From positions 3,947,001 through 4,011,000 of the forward strand of contig NZ_CP052859.1 in the NCBI RefSeq assembly GCF_012935695.1: a stretch of DNA of 64,000 bases, given 5' to 3'. The notes beneath the pieces were generated by a model. The model was not told the origin of the DNA and searched no databases. It saw nothing but the letters and a program-made list of their open reading frames with translations. Numbering within the stretch: the first letter of the stretch is position 1; each line of letters begins with the position of its first letter. The stretch is from Pseudomonas sp. ADAK18. GTDB taxonomy: Bacteria; Pseudomonadota; Gammaproteobacteria; Pseudomonadales; Pseudomonadaceae. The position numbers were made by a program, and so were the translations under genes. Below, one piece after another: positions 23,284 to 32,298 of this stretch.

Positions 23284-24711
23284 ATGTCTCAGCCCACCGA
23301 TCGCCTTTGGGGCGCTCGTTTCAAGACCGGTCCGTCTGCTGCACTGGCCGCGTTGTCCCGTTGCCCTGAACGCTATTTCCGCCTGACGCCCTACGACCTG
23401 GCCGGCTCCCGGGCCCATGCCCGTGAGTTGCAGCGGGCCGGGTTGCTGGATGAGTCGGAAACCTTGCGCACGCTGGAAGCACTGGACCGGATCGGTGAGG
23501 ACTTCGCCGCGGGCCGTCTGCACCCGACACTGGATGATGAGGACGTGCACACCTTCATCGAGCGGGTATTGACCGAGCGATTGGGCGCCCTGGGCGGCAA
23601 ACTGCGCGCCGGACGCTCGCGCAATGACCAGACTGCCAATGATCTGCGACTGTTCCTACGGGACCACGCGCGCACCATCACCACCGAGGTGTTGGGTTTG
23701 CAGCAGGCGCTGGTGGAGCAAGCTGAGCAACATGTCGAGAGCATTTGCCCTGGCTTTACCCATTTGCAGCAAGCGCAACCTATCGTCTTCGCCCACCACT
23801 TGTTGGCCCATGCGCAATCGATGTTGCGGGATGTGCAGCGCCTGGTGGATTGGGATGCACGTACGGCGTTGTCACCGTTGGGTGCAGCGGCAATGGCCGG
23901 TTCGGCAATTGCGCGCCAGCCAGAGCATTCGGCCAAGGAGATGGGTTACACCGGGCCGTGCGAAAACTCCATCGATGCTGTCGCCAGTCGTGACCATGTG
24001 GCGGAATTTCTGTTTGTGGCGGGCATGCTCGGGGTGAATATTTCGCGGTTGTCGGAAGAGTTTTGCCTGTGGTCGTCGCGGCAGTTTCGTTGGGTGCAGT
24101 TGGACGATGCCTACGCCACCGGTAGCTCGATCATGCCGCAGAAGAAGAACCCGGACATTGCCGAATTGGCGCGGGGTAAGGCTGGGCGGTTGATTGGCAA
24201 CTTGACTGGATTGATGTCGACGTTGAAGTCGCTGCCGCTGTCGTACAACCGCGATTTGAGTGAAGACAAACACAGCGTGTTGGACAGCGTGGATACCTTG
24301 CTGTTGGTGCTGCCGGCGATGGCCGGGATGGTTGCGACGATGAAGGTGCAGGTGGAAGAACTGCGGCGCCAGGCGCCGATGGGTTTCACCTTGGCGACGG
24401 AGGTGGCGGATTGGTTAGCCATGCGCGGTGTGCCGTTCAAGGAGGCACATGAGATTACTGGGGCGCTGGTGCAGGCCTGTGAGCAGCATGAGATTGAGTT
24501 GTGGGAAGCCTCGCCGGCGTTGTTGGCGGAGGTGGATACGCGGTTGACGCCGCAGGTGCGGGATTGCTTGACCCTGGAGGCGGCGATTGCGGCGCGCAGT
24601 GGTTGGGGTGGCACGGCGCCGGAGCGGATTAGAGAGCAGATTGGGCGGTTGAAGGTGGCGTTGGCTGGGCAGCAGAAGTGGGCTGAGAGTTATCAGGGAT
24701 TCAGGATTTAA
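23284..24711 (+). CDS. Argininosuccinate lyase paralogue (ArgH2)
   Basis: 475 residues of the fumarase/aspartase superfamily. The argininosuccinate lyase hallmarks are all present: RSRNDQ near 113, FTHLQQAQPI with the catalytic His near 159, and the signature GSSIMPQKKNPD near 285. It is likely to split argininosuccinate, or a related N-substituted amino acid, into fumarate and an amine. The setting (divergent LysR, polar amino-acid ABC transporter downstream) is catabolic, unlike the usual single argH in Pseudomonas, so it is probably a second copy. GAGGAACACCC before ATG supports the start. Confidence 0.85.
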   Translation: MSQPTDRLWGARFKTGPSAALAALSRCPERYFRLTPYDLAGSRAHARELQRAGLLDESETLRTLEALDRIGEDFAAGRLHPTLDDEDVHTFIERVLTERLGALGGKLRAGRSRNDQTANDLRLFLRDHARTITTEVLGLQQALVEQAEQHVESICPGFTHLQQAQPIVFAHHLLAHAQSMLRDVQRLVDWDARTALSPLGAAAMAGSAIARQPEHSAKEMGYTGPCENSIDAVASRDHVAEFLFVAGMLGVNISRLSEEFCLWSSRQFRWVQLDDAYATGSSIMPQKKNPDIAELARGKAGRLIGNLTGLMSTLKSLPLSYNRDLSEDKHSVLDSVDTLLLVLPAMAGMVATMKVQVEELRRQAPMGFTLATEVADWLAMRGVPFKEAHEITGALVQACEQHEIELWEASPALLAEVDTRLTPQVRDCLTLEAAIAARSGWGGTAPERIREQIGRLKVALAGQQKWAESYQGFRI

Positions 24712-24741
24712 GCCTGTGGGATTTGGGGTGAATACACCGGC

Positions 24742-24849
24742 GTCATCGCAGCATAGGTATCTACACATTTGCTTGGGGACCTGATCTCGGCAGCGGCTAC
24801 AGGTTTTCAGGGGGTTCGAGAGATGTGTAGATACCTATGGTCATCGCAG
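24742..24849. mobile_element. 88-bp MITE-like element with 17-bp inverted ends and 10-bp target duplication
   Basis: CATAGGTATCTACACAT (24752-24768) and its exact reverse complement (24823-24839) bound an 88-bp unit. The unit is flanked by the 10-bp direct repeat GTCATCGCAG at 24742-24751 and 24840-24849. No reading frame is inside; the centre has a fragment of the TAGCCGCTGCCGAGG repeat (CTCGGCAGCGGCTACAGG). It appears to have inserted into an older REP, whose end continues at 24841-24868. Non-autonomous mobility is inferred. Confidence 0.7.
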
Positions 24850-24868
24850 GCAAGCCAGCTCCCACATT
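24841..24868. repeat. Single REP arm
   Basis: TCATCGCAGGCAAGCCAGCT followed by CCCACATT is one arm of a REP doublet; the other arm is not recognisable to its left. Confidence 0.7.
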
Positions 24869-24929
24869 TGACCGTGTTCCAACCGTTAGACCGAGTAAAG
24901 CCGCAGTCGCTTTTTTTTGGAGAATCACC

Positions 24930-25808
24930 ATGAACCAAACCCCGGCAGAGCGCTTGAAAACCGAGCGCCAGCAGTCCGAGAACCAGTTCGATATCACGCA
25001 GTACGAGCACGTTCCCCGTCGCTATTACGGGCGGATGTTTTTTGCGACGTTGATCGTGATTGCTCTGGTAGCGTTGTTGCGCGCGTTTGCCAATGGCCAG
25101 ATCGAATGGTCCTACATCGGACAGTTCCTTACGTCCGAGGCAATCATCTGGGGCTTGGTCAACACCATCATCATGTCGATCCTGGCCATGGCGCTGGGGG
25201 TGGTGATAGGGGTGATCACGGCGATCATGCGCATGTCGGCCAACCCGATCCTGCGTTACGTGGCCATCACCTACACCTGGCTGTTTCGTGGCACGCCGCT
25301 GATTCTGCAACTGCTGTTGTGGTTCAACCTGGCGCTGATTTTCCCGGTGATCGCGATTCCTGGGCTGTTCAGCATCGATACCGTGGACCTGATGACACCG
25401 TTCGTGGCCGCCCTCCTCGGCTTGAGCATCAACCAGGGCGCCTACACCGCCGAAGTGGTGCGCGCCGGCTTGTTGTCGGTAGACACCGGCCAGTATGAAG
25501 CCGCCAAGTCCATCGGCATGCCGAGCTTGCAAGCGCTGCGTAGGGTGATTCTGCCTCAGGCGATGCGGGTGATTATTCCGCCTGTAGGCAACGAGTTCAT
25601 CAGCATGGTGAAAATGACCAGCCTGGCCAGTGTGATCCAGTACTCAGAGCTGCTGCACAACGCGCAAAACATCTACTACGCCAACGCCCGGGTCATGGAG
25701 TTGCTGATTGTTGCCGGCATCTGGTACCTGGCGGTGGTGACGGTTCTTTCATTCGGTCAGAGCCGCCTTGAGCGTCGTTTTGCCCGCGGCGCCGGCAAGC
25801 GTTCGTAA
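24930..25808 (+). CDS. Polar amino-acid ABC transporter permease
   Basis: HisM/GlnP-type inner-membrane permease of 292 residues. A hydrophilic N-terminal stretch of about 45 residues precedes five or so membrane segments. The EAA loop is YEAAKSIGMPSLQALRRVILPQ. I use ATG at 24930 because TTTGGAGAATCACC is just before it; the frame is open further upstream but that part overlaps a REP. As the only permease in the cluster it probably forms a homodimer. Confidence 0.92.
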   Translation: MNQTPAERLKTERQQSENQFDITQYEHVPRRYYGRMFFATLIVIALVALLRAFANGQIEWSYIGQFLTSEAIIWGLVNTIIMSILAMALGVVIGVITAIMRMSANPILRYVAITYTWLFRGTPLILQLLLWFNLALIFPVIAIPGLFSIDTVDLMTPFVAALLGLSINQGAYTAEVVRAGLLSVDTGQYEAAKSIGMPSLQALRRVILPQAMRVIIPPVGNEFISMVKMTSLASVIQYSELLHNAQNIYYANARVMELLIVAGIWYLAVVTVLSFGQSRLERRFARGAGKRS

Positions 25809-25832
25809 GCCCTGACTGAGGAGATTTGCCCC

Positions 25833-26597
<765 letters not shown>

Positions 26598-26622
26598 CTA
26601 AAAAACTAACGAGAACGCCCCC

Positions 26623-27444
26623 ATGAAAAATCTGACACTTCCATTTTTGCTCGCAGGCCTGATGGCCTCCACTTCGGTTTTGGCGGCATTGCCGGCAGCG
26701 ATCAAGGACAAGGGTGAGATCAGCGCGGCCATCGTGCCGAACTACCCGCCGATGGATTTCAAGGACACCGCCACCAACAAACTCACCGGCCTGGACTTTG
26801 ACCTGGGCAACGCCCTGGCCGAGCGCCTGGGGGTGAAGATCAAGTGGCAGGAGACCGGCTTCGAACAGATGCTCAGTGGCTTGACCACCAAACGTGTGGA
26901 CATCGTATTGTCGGGCATGACCGACACCGCCGAGCGGCAAAAGTCGGTGACGTTTATTGACTACTTCACCAGCGGTCCGCAGTTGTACACGCTGGTCAAA
27001 CGTGAAGACCTCAAGGAGCTGACCGACCTGTGTGGCAAGAAAGTCGGCACCAGCCGACGGACTACCTGGCCGTCGGAAATTGCCGCGTGGAGCAAGGCAA
27101 ATTGTGAAGCTGCCGGTAAGCCAGCCATCGTGGTGATCGGCACTGAAGGTTCGGCGGATGCCCGTGCGCAGTTGCAGCAGAACCGTCTGGATGCGGCGAT
27201 GCAGGGCAGTGAAACCATTCCGTATTTGATGTCGCTGGACAAGGGTAAGTACAAGCCGGTGGGCCTGGCGATTTCCAAGCAGTTCACAGGGCTGGGGATT
27301 GAGAAGAGCAATACCGAACTGGTGACGGCGATCAGTGAAGCGTTGCAGGGCATGATTGATGACGGGACGTACGGCAAGATTCTGAAAAAGTGGGACCTGG
27401 AGCAGGGTGCGGTGGAAAAAATCACCATCAATGCCGGGCAGTAA
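26623..27444 (+). CDS. Polar amino-acid ABC transporter periplasmic binding protein
   Basis: 273 residues with signal peptide MKNLTLPFLLAGLMASTSVLA. The bilobed solute-binding fold is indicated by IVPNYPPMDFKDTATNKLTG, FDLGNALAERLGVKIKW and VDIVLSGMTDTAERQKSVTF. The ligand cannot be read from the sequence; the neighbouring lyase suggests an amino-acid derivative. Last gene of the transporter operon, followed by a REP doublet. Confidence 0.93.
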   Translation: MKNLTLPFLLAGLMASTSVLAALPAAIKDKGEISAAIVPNYPPMDFKDTATNKLTGLDFDLGNALAERLGVKIKWQETGFEQMLSGLTTKRVDIVLSGMTDTAERQKSVTFIDYFTSGPQLYTLVKREDLKELTDLCGKKVGTSRRTTWPSEIAAWSKANCEAAGKPAIVVIGTEGSADARAQLQQNRLDAAMQGSETIPYLMSLDKGKYKPVGLAISKQFTGLGIEKSNTELVTAISEALQGMIDDGTYGKILKKWDLEQGAVEKITINAGQ

Positions 27445-27457
27445 CAACGCCTAACTC

Positions 27458-27548
27458 TGTGGGAGCCGGGCTTGCCCGCGATTGCGGTGTGTCAGCCACC
27501 AGAAATATCGACTGACAGGCCCTCATCGCGGGCAAGCCCGGCTCCTAC
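27458..27548. repeat. REP doublet, GGGAGCCGGGCTTGCCCGCG type
   Basis: Inverted arms TGTGGGAGCCGGGCTTGCCC and GGGCAAGCCCGGCTCCTACA separated by about 50 bases, after the ABC binding-protein gene. Confidence 0.9.
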
Positions 27549-27610
27549 AAGGGATCAACGGTGTATGCAAGATCTCGCTCAGCCCCAAGCATAAGGACAC
27601 CCGCCCCACC

Positions 27611-28798
27611 GTGGCCACCTACTCCCTGGTAATCCGCCGCCTGATGATCTGCTCGGTGACCATCGTCGTCAGCCGCGCCATGACCAGCCCCTTGCTGGCC
27701 CTTTTACTGAGCACACGCCTGGGCCTCAACCAGCAAGACATCGGCTTGCTGATGGGCATCGCCGTATTCATCGCCACGCTGCTGGGCCTGTACGGTGGCT
27801 ACATCATCGACCGCCTGGAAAAACGCAAGCTGCTGATCCTGGCAATGCTCTCCAGCTCCATCGGTTTTCTGTTGCTGACTTTTGCCAGCAACCTGTACCT
27901 GACCACCCTGACCTTGGTGATCACCGAAGCCGCCTCGGCGCTGTTCCTGATTGGCTCCAAGGCGATCATCAGCGAGAACCTGCCGGTGGGCCAACGGGCC
28001 AAGGTGTTTTCCCTGCGCTATACCCTGACCAATGTCGGTTATGCCACCGGCCCAATGCTCGGCGTGGTGATTGCCGGACAGTTTCCCTTGGCGCCCTTTC
28101 TGATCGCCAGCGCGATTGCCTTTGGCAGCCTGTTCTTGATGATCGGCATCCCGCCGACCCAGCGCGACGACAGCAACAAACCCTTGAGCTTCCTCAGCAC
28201 CTTGAGGACCTTGCGCAACGATCGCACGTTGATTCTGTTTACCGGCGGCAGCCTGCTAAGCACCATTGTCCACGGGCGCTATACCTTGTATCTGTCACAG
28301 TTTTTGCTGGTGGCCTACAAGCCGGAGAACGCGCTGAAAATTCTCTCTGCCGTGCTGGCCTGCAACGCCATCACGGTGATTTTGATGCAGTACCAGATCG
28401 GTCGCTTTCTCAAACGTGAACAACTGCGGTATTGGATCGTGCTGGGCACTTCGCTGTTTATTGCCGGATTGATCGGCTTCAGCATGGCGGACAGTCTGGT
28501 GTCATGGTGTATCGCGATGTTTGTGTTCACCTTGGGGGAGATGATCATTTACCCATCAGAGTTCCTGTTTATCGACACCATCGCTCCCGACGCCCTACGG
28601 GGCAGCTACTACGGTGCGCAGAACCTGGCGGCATTTGGTGGGGCGTTGAGCCCGGTGATTTGCGGGTACCTGCTGATCAACGCGGCACCGGCGAGCATGT
28701 TTTATGTGTTGAGCGGGCTGACGGCGGTGGGTGGGACGTTGTGCTTCGTAGCCGCTGCCGAGCACGCGAGGCTGCGATCGGGCGCGCAGCGGCCGTAA
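27611..28798 (+). CDS. MFS transporter with repeat-encoded C-terminus
   Basis: Major facilitator protein of about 395 residues with roughly twelve hydrophobic segments. The cytoplasmic loop 2-3 motif is visible as GGYIIDRLEKRK. I use GTG at 27611 (VATYSLVIRRLMIC); the open frame starts inside a REP doublet, which is not credible, and ATG at 27644 is an alternative. The last 17 codons (VAAAEHARLRSGAQRP) and the stop lie within a repeat that starts at 28748, so the natural end was replaced. Substrate unknown; multidrug or sugar efflux is possible. Confidence 0.85.
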   Translation: MATYSLVIRRLMICSVTIVVSRAMTSPLLALLLSTRLGLNQQDIGLLMGIAVFIATLLGLYGGYIIDRLEKRKLLILAMLSSSIGFLLLTFASNLYLTTLTLVITEAASALFLIGSKAIISENLPVGQRAKVFSLRYTLTNVGYATGPMLGVVIAGQFPLAPFLIASAIAFGSLFLMIGIPPTQRDDSNKPLSFLSTLRTLRNDRTLILFTGGSLLSTIVHGRYTLYLSQFLLVAYKPENALKILSAVLACNAITVILMQYQIGRFLKREQLRYWIVLGTSLFIAGLIGFSMADSLVSWCIAMFVFTLGEMIIYPSEFLFIDTIAPDALRGSYYGAQNLAAFGGALSPVICGYLLINAAPASMFYVLSGLTAVGGTLCFVAAAEHARLRSGAQRP

Positions 28799-28867
28799 AT
28801 AAGCAACTCAACACCCTAACGGCCGCTACGCGCCCGATCGCAGCCTCGTGCCTCGGCAGCGGCTACA
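28748..28867. repeat. Inverted repeat, TAGCCGCTGCCGAGGCACGAGG type
   Basis: GTAGCCGCTGCCGAGCACGC at the left is answered by GCCTCGGCAGCGGCTACA at the right. The left arm overlaps the MFS gene, and the right end is 31 bp before the next gene. Confidence 0.85.
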
Positions 28868-28897
28868 ATAGCGAAACCTCTCACGGACCCGAGCCCC

Positions 28898-29845
28898 ATG
28901 AAATTCGACACGGCCTACAGCCTGAGTCTCGACGACAAGCTGTCGATCTACGACGTGCGGGACCTTAATTTCGACGAAACCACCGCCTTCGACTCCGACA
29001 AAGACAGCTTCCTCTGCCCTAACGACGAGTGCCGGGCGGCGTTTGCGGCCAGTAACGTACTGACCACCTTCAACGCGAAAAACGTCAATTACCTGCGCAC
29101 GCCGCACTTCAAGAACACCCCAAGCACCCGCCATATCGACGGCTGCCGCTACGCCAGCCACAAGGCCGGCACGCCTGAAACCGAGGACGAACGCGAGGAA
29201 AACTTCCCGTCGGAATTTGTCCTGACGCGGCGTCAATACGAACGCAATACACCTGTGCCGGGCACCGAAGGCGTTGCCCTACAAGATCCACCGAAAACAC
29301 CTTCAAGCCACACCCATACATCCCACAGTTCCAGCGACACCACTCCGGACAAGACCAGTGTCTTCGCCCACCCGGTGGAGTGCTACGTGTCTAATATCGA
29401 CGATAAGGACAAGCTCAAGGGCATGCCGTTGAAAATCGGTGAAAACACGGCGACCTACTGGGCATTTTTCAAGAAGATCGAGTACCTGCAGGACAACAAA
29501 GGCCTGATCTACTGGGGCCGGATCAAGGAGATCAAGGACTACACCAGCAGCTTTCGTATCGACTTCGAGAAGAAAGTCTGGCTCGACAAGAAGCCCTACT
29601 CGGTCAATGTTTACCTGAATAAAAAATTGATCGAGAACTACCGCAAGCGCAAGGCATTCCTGGAGCAGATCAAGGCCGCAGTGGACAGTGAACGGCCGTT
29701 GTATTGCTTCTTTTATGGGGTGACACCGGAGCTGAAACAGGTGCCGAGCAAGAAAAACCCCGAGCAGACATTCGGCGTATTCAGCGCCGATATCGAGAAC
29801 CTGGACCACCTGATTATTCGCGAGGCGCCGGGCTTGGAAGCCTAG
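28898..29845 (+). CDS. Unknown protein with possible zinc-binding N-terminus
   Basis: 315 residues, mostly hydrophilic, no signal peptide or membrane segment. An N-terminal Cys/His set (FLCPNDEC at 38-45, TPHF at about 68, RHIDGCRYA at about 78-86) resembles the short zinc ribbon at the start of CoiA-type competence nucleases. A Ser/Thr/His-rich linker (about 125-150) joins it to a second domain from about 155 (HPVECYVSNIDDKDKLKG, YWGRIKEIKDYTS, PYSVNVYLNKKLIENYRKRK). I do not recognise the second domain. The gene stands alone between repeats. Codon use looks normal for the region. No function is assigned. Confidence 0.8.
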   Translation: MKFDTAYSLSLDDKLSIYDVRDLNFDETTAFDSDKDSFLCPNDECRAAFAASNVLTTFNAKNVNYLRTPHFKNTPSTRHIDGCRYASHKAGTPETEDEREENFPSEFVLTRRQYERNTPVPGTEGVALQDPPKTPSSHTHTSHSSSDTTPDKTSVFAHPVECYVSNIDDKDKLKGMPLKIGENTATYWAFFKKIEYLQDNKGLIYWGRIKEIKDYTSSFRIDFEKKVWLDKKPYSVNVYLNKKLIENYRKRKAFLEQIKAAVDSERPLYCFFYGVTPELKQVPSKKNPEQTFGVFSADIENLDHLIIREAPGLEA

Positions 29846-29924
29846 ATTGCATCAGGCCCACATGCTCAGCAGCAGCGAAGCAGCTCTGCCGGAAAAAAAT
29901 CGAGTTGATGAGCGGTCAAAACAA

Positions 29925-29946
29925 CTGTACAAAAACACAGTATAGT
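29925..29946 (+). promoter_or_regulatory. LexA (SOS) box overlapping a promoter
   Basis: AACTGTACAAAAACACAGTA matches the gammaproteobacterial LexA box CTGT-N8-ACAG exactly in both half-sites (29925-29940). It is directly followed by a -10-like TATAGT (29941-29946). It lies 39 bp before the start of the small HTH gene. Confidence 0.75.
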
Positions 29947-29978
29947 TTGTCCTCCCCGTCGAACTCTGGAGAAAACCC

Positions 29979-30299
29979 ATGTCCTCTCTGGCAATGAGCA
30001 GCCCCGTAGAACAGCAAATCGTCCTTCACCAATTCACCCCACGGCACAGTGTCCAGGCCCGCGCGATGCTGGGCTGGAGCCGCGAGGACTTCGCCCGGGA
30101 GTCCGGTGTGGATGCCATTACCCTTCAACGTTTTGAAAGCCACGGCGAGGTGAATGACGAAACCCGACTGACGTTGGCGTTTCGCCTGGAGGCCGAAGGC
30201 CTGGTGTTTTTCCCAGGGTTCACGCCGGGATGGGGGATGAGTGTGCGGGGTTCATTGCCAGCATCCATAGAGCATTTGGTTTTTGAAACAACGGAGTAA
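29979..30299 (+). CDS. Small XRE-like HTH protein, probably SOS-regulated
   Basis: 106 residues. The central part ARAMLGWSREDFARESGVDA with ITLQRFESHGEVNDETRLTL reads as a lambda-repressor-type HTH, and the following region LEAEGLVFFPGF resembles the short C-terminus of one-domain XRE regulators. GGAGAAAACCC precedes ATG at 29979; ATG at 29994 is an alternative. The LexA box upstream suggests it is made after DNA damage. It is not part of a recognisable prophage. Target unknown. Confidence 0.82.
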   Translation: MSSLAMSSPVEQQIVLHQFTPRHSVQARAMLGWSREDFARESGVDAITLQRFESHGEVNDETRLTLAFRLEAEGLVFFPGFTPGWGMSVRGSLPASIEHLVFETTE

Positions 30300-30410
30300 A
30301 AATACCCGCCCGCAGTGACGTTTATCCCAATTCACGGCAACCCTGGAGGGCGAATTGAAGCCCTGTTCGGCTGACCTTGCAAAGAGCGCCGAATGTAGAC
30401 CACCAAGGAT

Positions 30411-31349
30411 TCAAGCCTGCAACTGCAGCGCCCGACGGATCATTTGCGGAGGCTGGCCAAAGGCTCGCAGAAAGGCACGGCGCATGCGTTCCGGGTCACC
30501 GAAGCCGGTTTCGCGGGCAACGATGTCGATGGAGTGCCCGCCGGATTCGAGCATCAGGCGCGCCGCTTCAATACGCAGATGTTCGATGGCCTTGGCTGGG
30601 GACTGGCCGGTTTCGGAGCGAAACAGTCGGCTGAATTGCCGTGGGCTGAGATGGGCGACCTCGGCCAGTTGTTCCACCGAGAGCTCCTCCTGCAAGTTTC
30701 GTCTGGCATACGCCAGCGCGGTTTGTACCCGGTCAGACTTGGGGTCCAGTTCCAGCAAGGCTGAGAACTGCGACTGTCCTCCGGCACGGCGGTGGTAGAC
30801 CACCAGCTTTTTCGCGACGTCTCGGGCTACTTCCACCCCCAGGTCCTGTTCCACCAGCGCCAGGGCCAAGTCAATGCAGGCGGTCATGCCGGCGGAGGTC
30901 CAGATGGGCCCATCAACAGTGAAGATCCGATCGGCATCCAGCTTCACGTTGGGGTAGGTCTGACGGAAAGTATGGGCGTGATACCAGTGAGTGGTTGCCT
31001 TGCGTCCGTCCAGCAACCCGGCAGCGGCCAGATGGAAGGCCCCGGTACAGGCCGAGGTCACACGGCGCGAGGTGTTCAGTGCATCTCGCAAATAGGCCAC
31101 CATGCCTGCGGTGGGCGTGATCAACTCGTTATCCCCCAGTACCAGCAGCGTGTCGTAGGTGTGTTGATCAAACGCCAGGGTATCGATGGCGAAACCCATG
31201 GAGCTCTGATTCGGGCCACCGTGTTCCGAGATCAGATCCACGCGGTAGAACGGCCGTCCTACCACAAAGTTGGCAAACTCGAACACGGTGCTGCTGGCCA
31301 GGCTGAGCACCTGAAACCCTGGAAACAGCAGAATACCGACAGGTACCAT
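30411..31349 (-). CDS. GlxA-type transcriptional regulator (DJ-1/PfpI plus AraC HTH)
   Basis: 312 residues: an N-terminal DJ-1/PfpI amidotransferase-like domain (VGILLFPGFQVLSLASSTVF; nucleophile-position Cys in VTSACTGAFHLAAAGLL about 100) and a C-terminal AraC HTH (about 225-310) with LAEVAHLSPRQFSRLFRSET and IVARETGFGDPERMRRAFLR. ATG at 31349 is preceded by GAGG; a TTG two codons upstream is less likely. Divergent from the dehydrogenase gene at 31466, which it probably activates. Confidence 0.92.
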   Translation of the reverse strand: MVPVGILLFPGFQVLSLASSTVFEFANFVVGRPFYRVDLISEHGGPNQSSMGFAIDTLAFDQHTYDTLLVLGDNELITPTAGMVAYLRDALNTSRRVTSACTGAFHLAAAGLLDGRKATTHWYHAHTFRQTYPNVKLDADRIFTVDGPIWTSAGMTACIDLALALVEQDLGVEVARDVAKKLVVYHRRAGGQSQFSALLELDPKSDRVQTALAYARRNLQEELSVEQLAEVAHLSPRQFSRLFRSETGQSPAKAIEHLRIEAARLMLESGGHSIDIVARETGFGDPERMRRAFLRAFGQPPQMIRRALQLQA

Positions 31350-31465
31350 GGCCAAACCTCACGTCTCTAAAGGTGGGATATATGACATTGCAGTCATAAC
31401 ATTACACCCATAATCTTGGCTCCAACAAGGTCGATCCCTTCTTCGGCCATTTTGGAGCAACTGCC

Positions 31466-32260
31466 ATGACTCAACATAAAGGTTATGCCCTGATCACCGG
31501 CGCTTCGTCAGGTATAGGCGCGATGTATGCCGACCGCCTGGCACGCAGTGGCTACGATCTGATTCTGGTGGCCCGCAACCAGCAACGGTTGGAGCAATTG
31601 GCGACACAATTGAAGGCAAAGACCCAGCGTGACATCCAGATTATGGTAGCCGACCTCAACCAGCCCACCGACCTGGCGCGCATTGCGCAAACCTTGCAGG
31701 ACAACACCCGCATCAGTCTGCTGGTCAATAACGCCGGCGTAGGTGCCACGGCTCCGCTACTGGAGTCAGACGCGGAAAAAATGGATGCAATGATTCTGCT
31801 TAACGTGCTGGCGTTGACCCGGCTGGCCAAGGCGGCGGCAGGCAACTTCGTTACTCAGGGCCGCGGTACGATCATCAACATCGCCTCTATCGTCGCCCTT
31901 GCACCGAAAGTGCTTAATGGTGTGTATGGCGGGACCAAAGCGTTCGTACTGGCCTTCAGCGAATCCTTGGGGCATGAATTGAGCGACAAGGGCGTGACGG
32001 TGCAAGCAGTACTGCCAGGCGCCATCGCCACCGAGTTCTGGGACATCGCCGGCCTGCCAGTAAACAATTTGCCGGAAACCATGGTGATGACCACGGAGAA
32101 CCTGGTGGACGCGGCCCTCTCCGGCCTTGCCCAAGGCGAGACAGTCACCATTGCGTCACTGCCCGACATCGCCGATTGGGACGCCTATGAACGCGCACGC
32201 CTGGCATTGGGTCCTAACCTGTCACACCGTGAACCCGCGTTACGTTATGGGCTGAATTGA
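31466..32260 (+). CDS. Short-chain dehydrogenase/reductase
   Basis: 264-residue classical SDR. Cofactor motif TGASSGIG (about 11-18), structural NNAG, catalytic Ser in NIASIVAL and YxxxK in YGGTK. Arg in LVARNQQR after the second strand suggests NADP(H). Substrate unknown. The pair with a divergent AraC-type regulator suggests an inducible detoxification or catabolic role. Confidence 0.93.
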   Translation: MTQHKGYALITGASSGIGAMYADRLARSGYDLILVARNQQRLEQLATQLKAKTQRDIQIMVADLNQPTDLARIAQTLQDNTRISLLVNNAGVGATAPLLESDAEKMDAMILLNVLALTRLAKAAAGNFVTQGRGTIINIASIVALAPKVLNGVYGGTKAFVLAFSESLGHELSDKGVTVQAVLPGAIATEFWDIAGLPVNNLPETMVMTTENLVDAALSGLAQGETVTIASLPDIADWDAYERARLALGPNLSHREPALRYGLN

Positions 32261-32298
32261 GCAGCCAGGGGCCATCTGATTCTCGGCGCAGGCAAACC

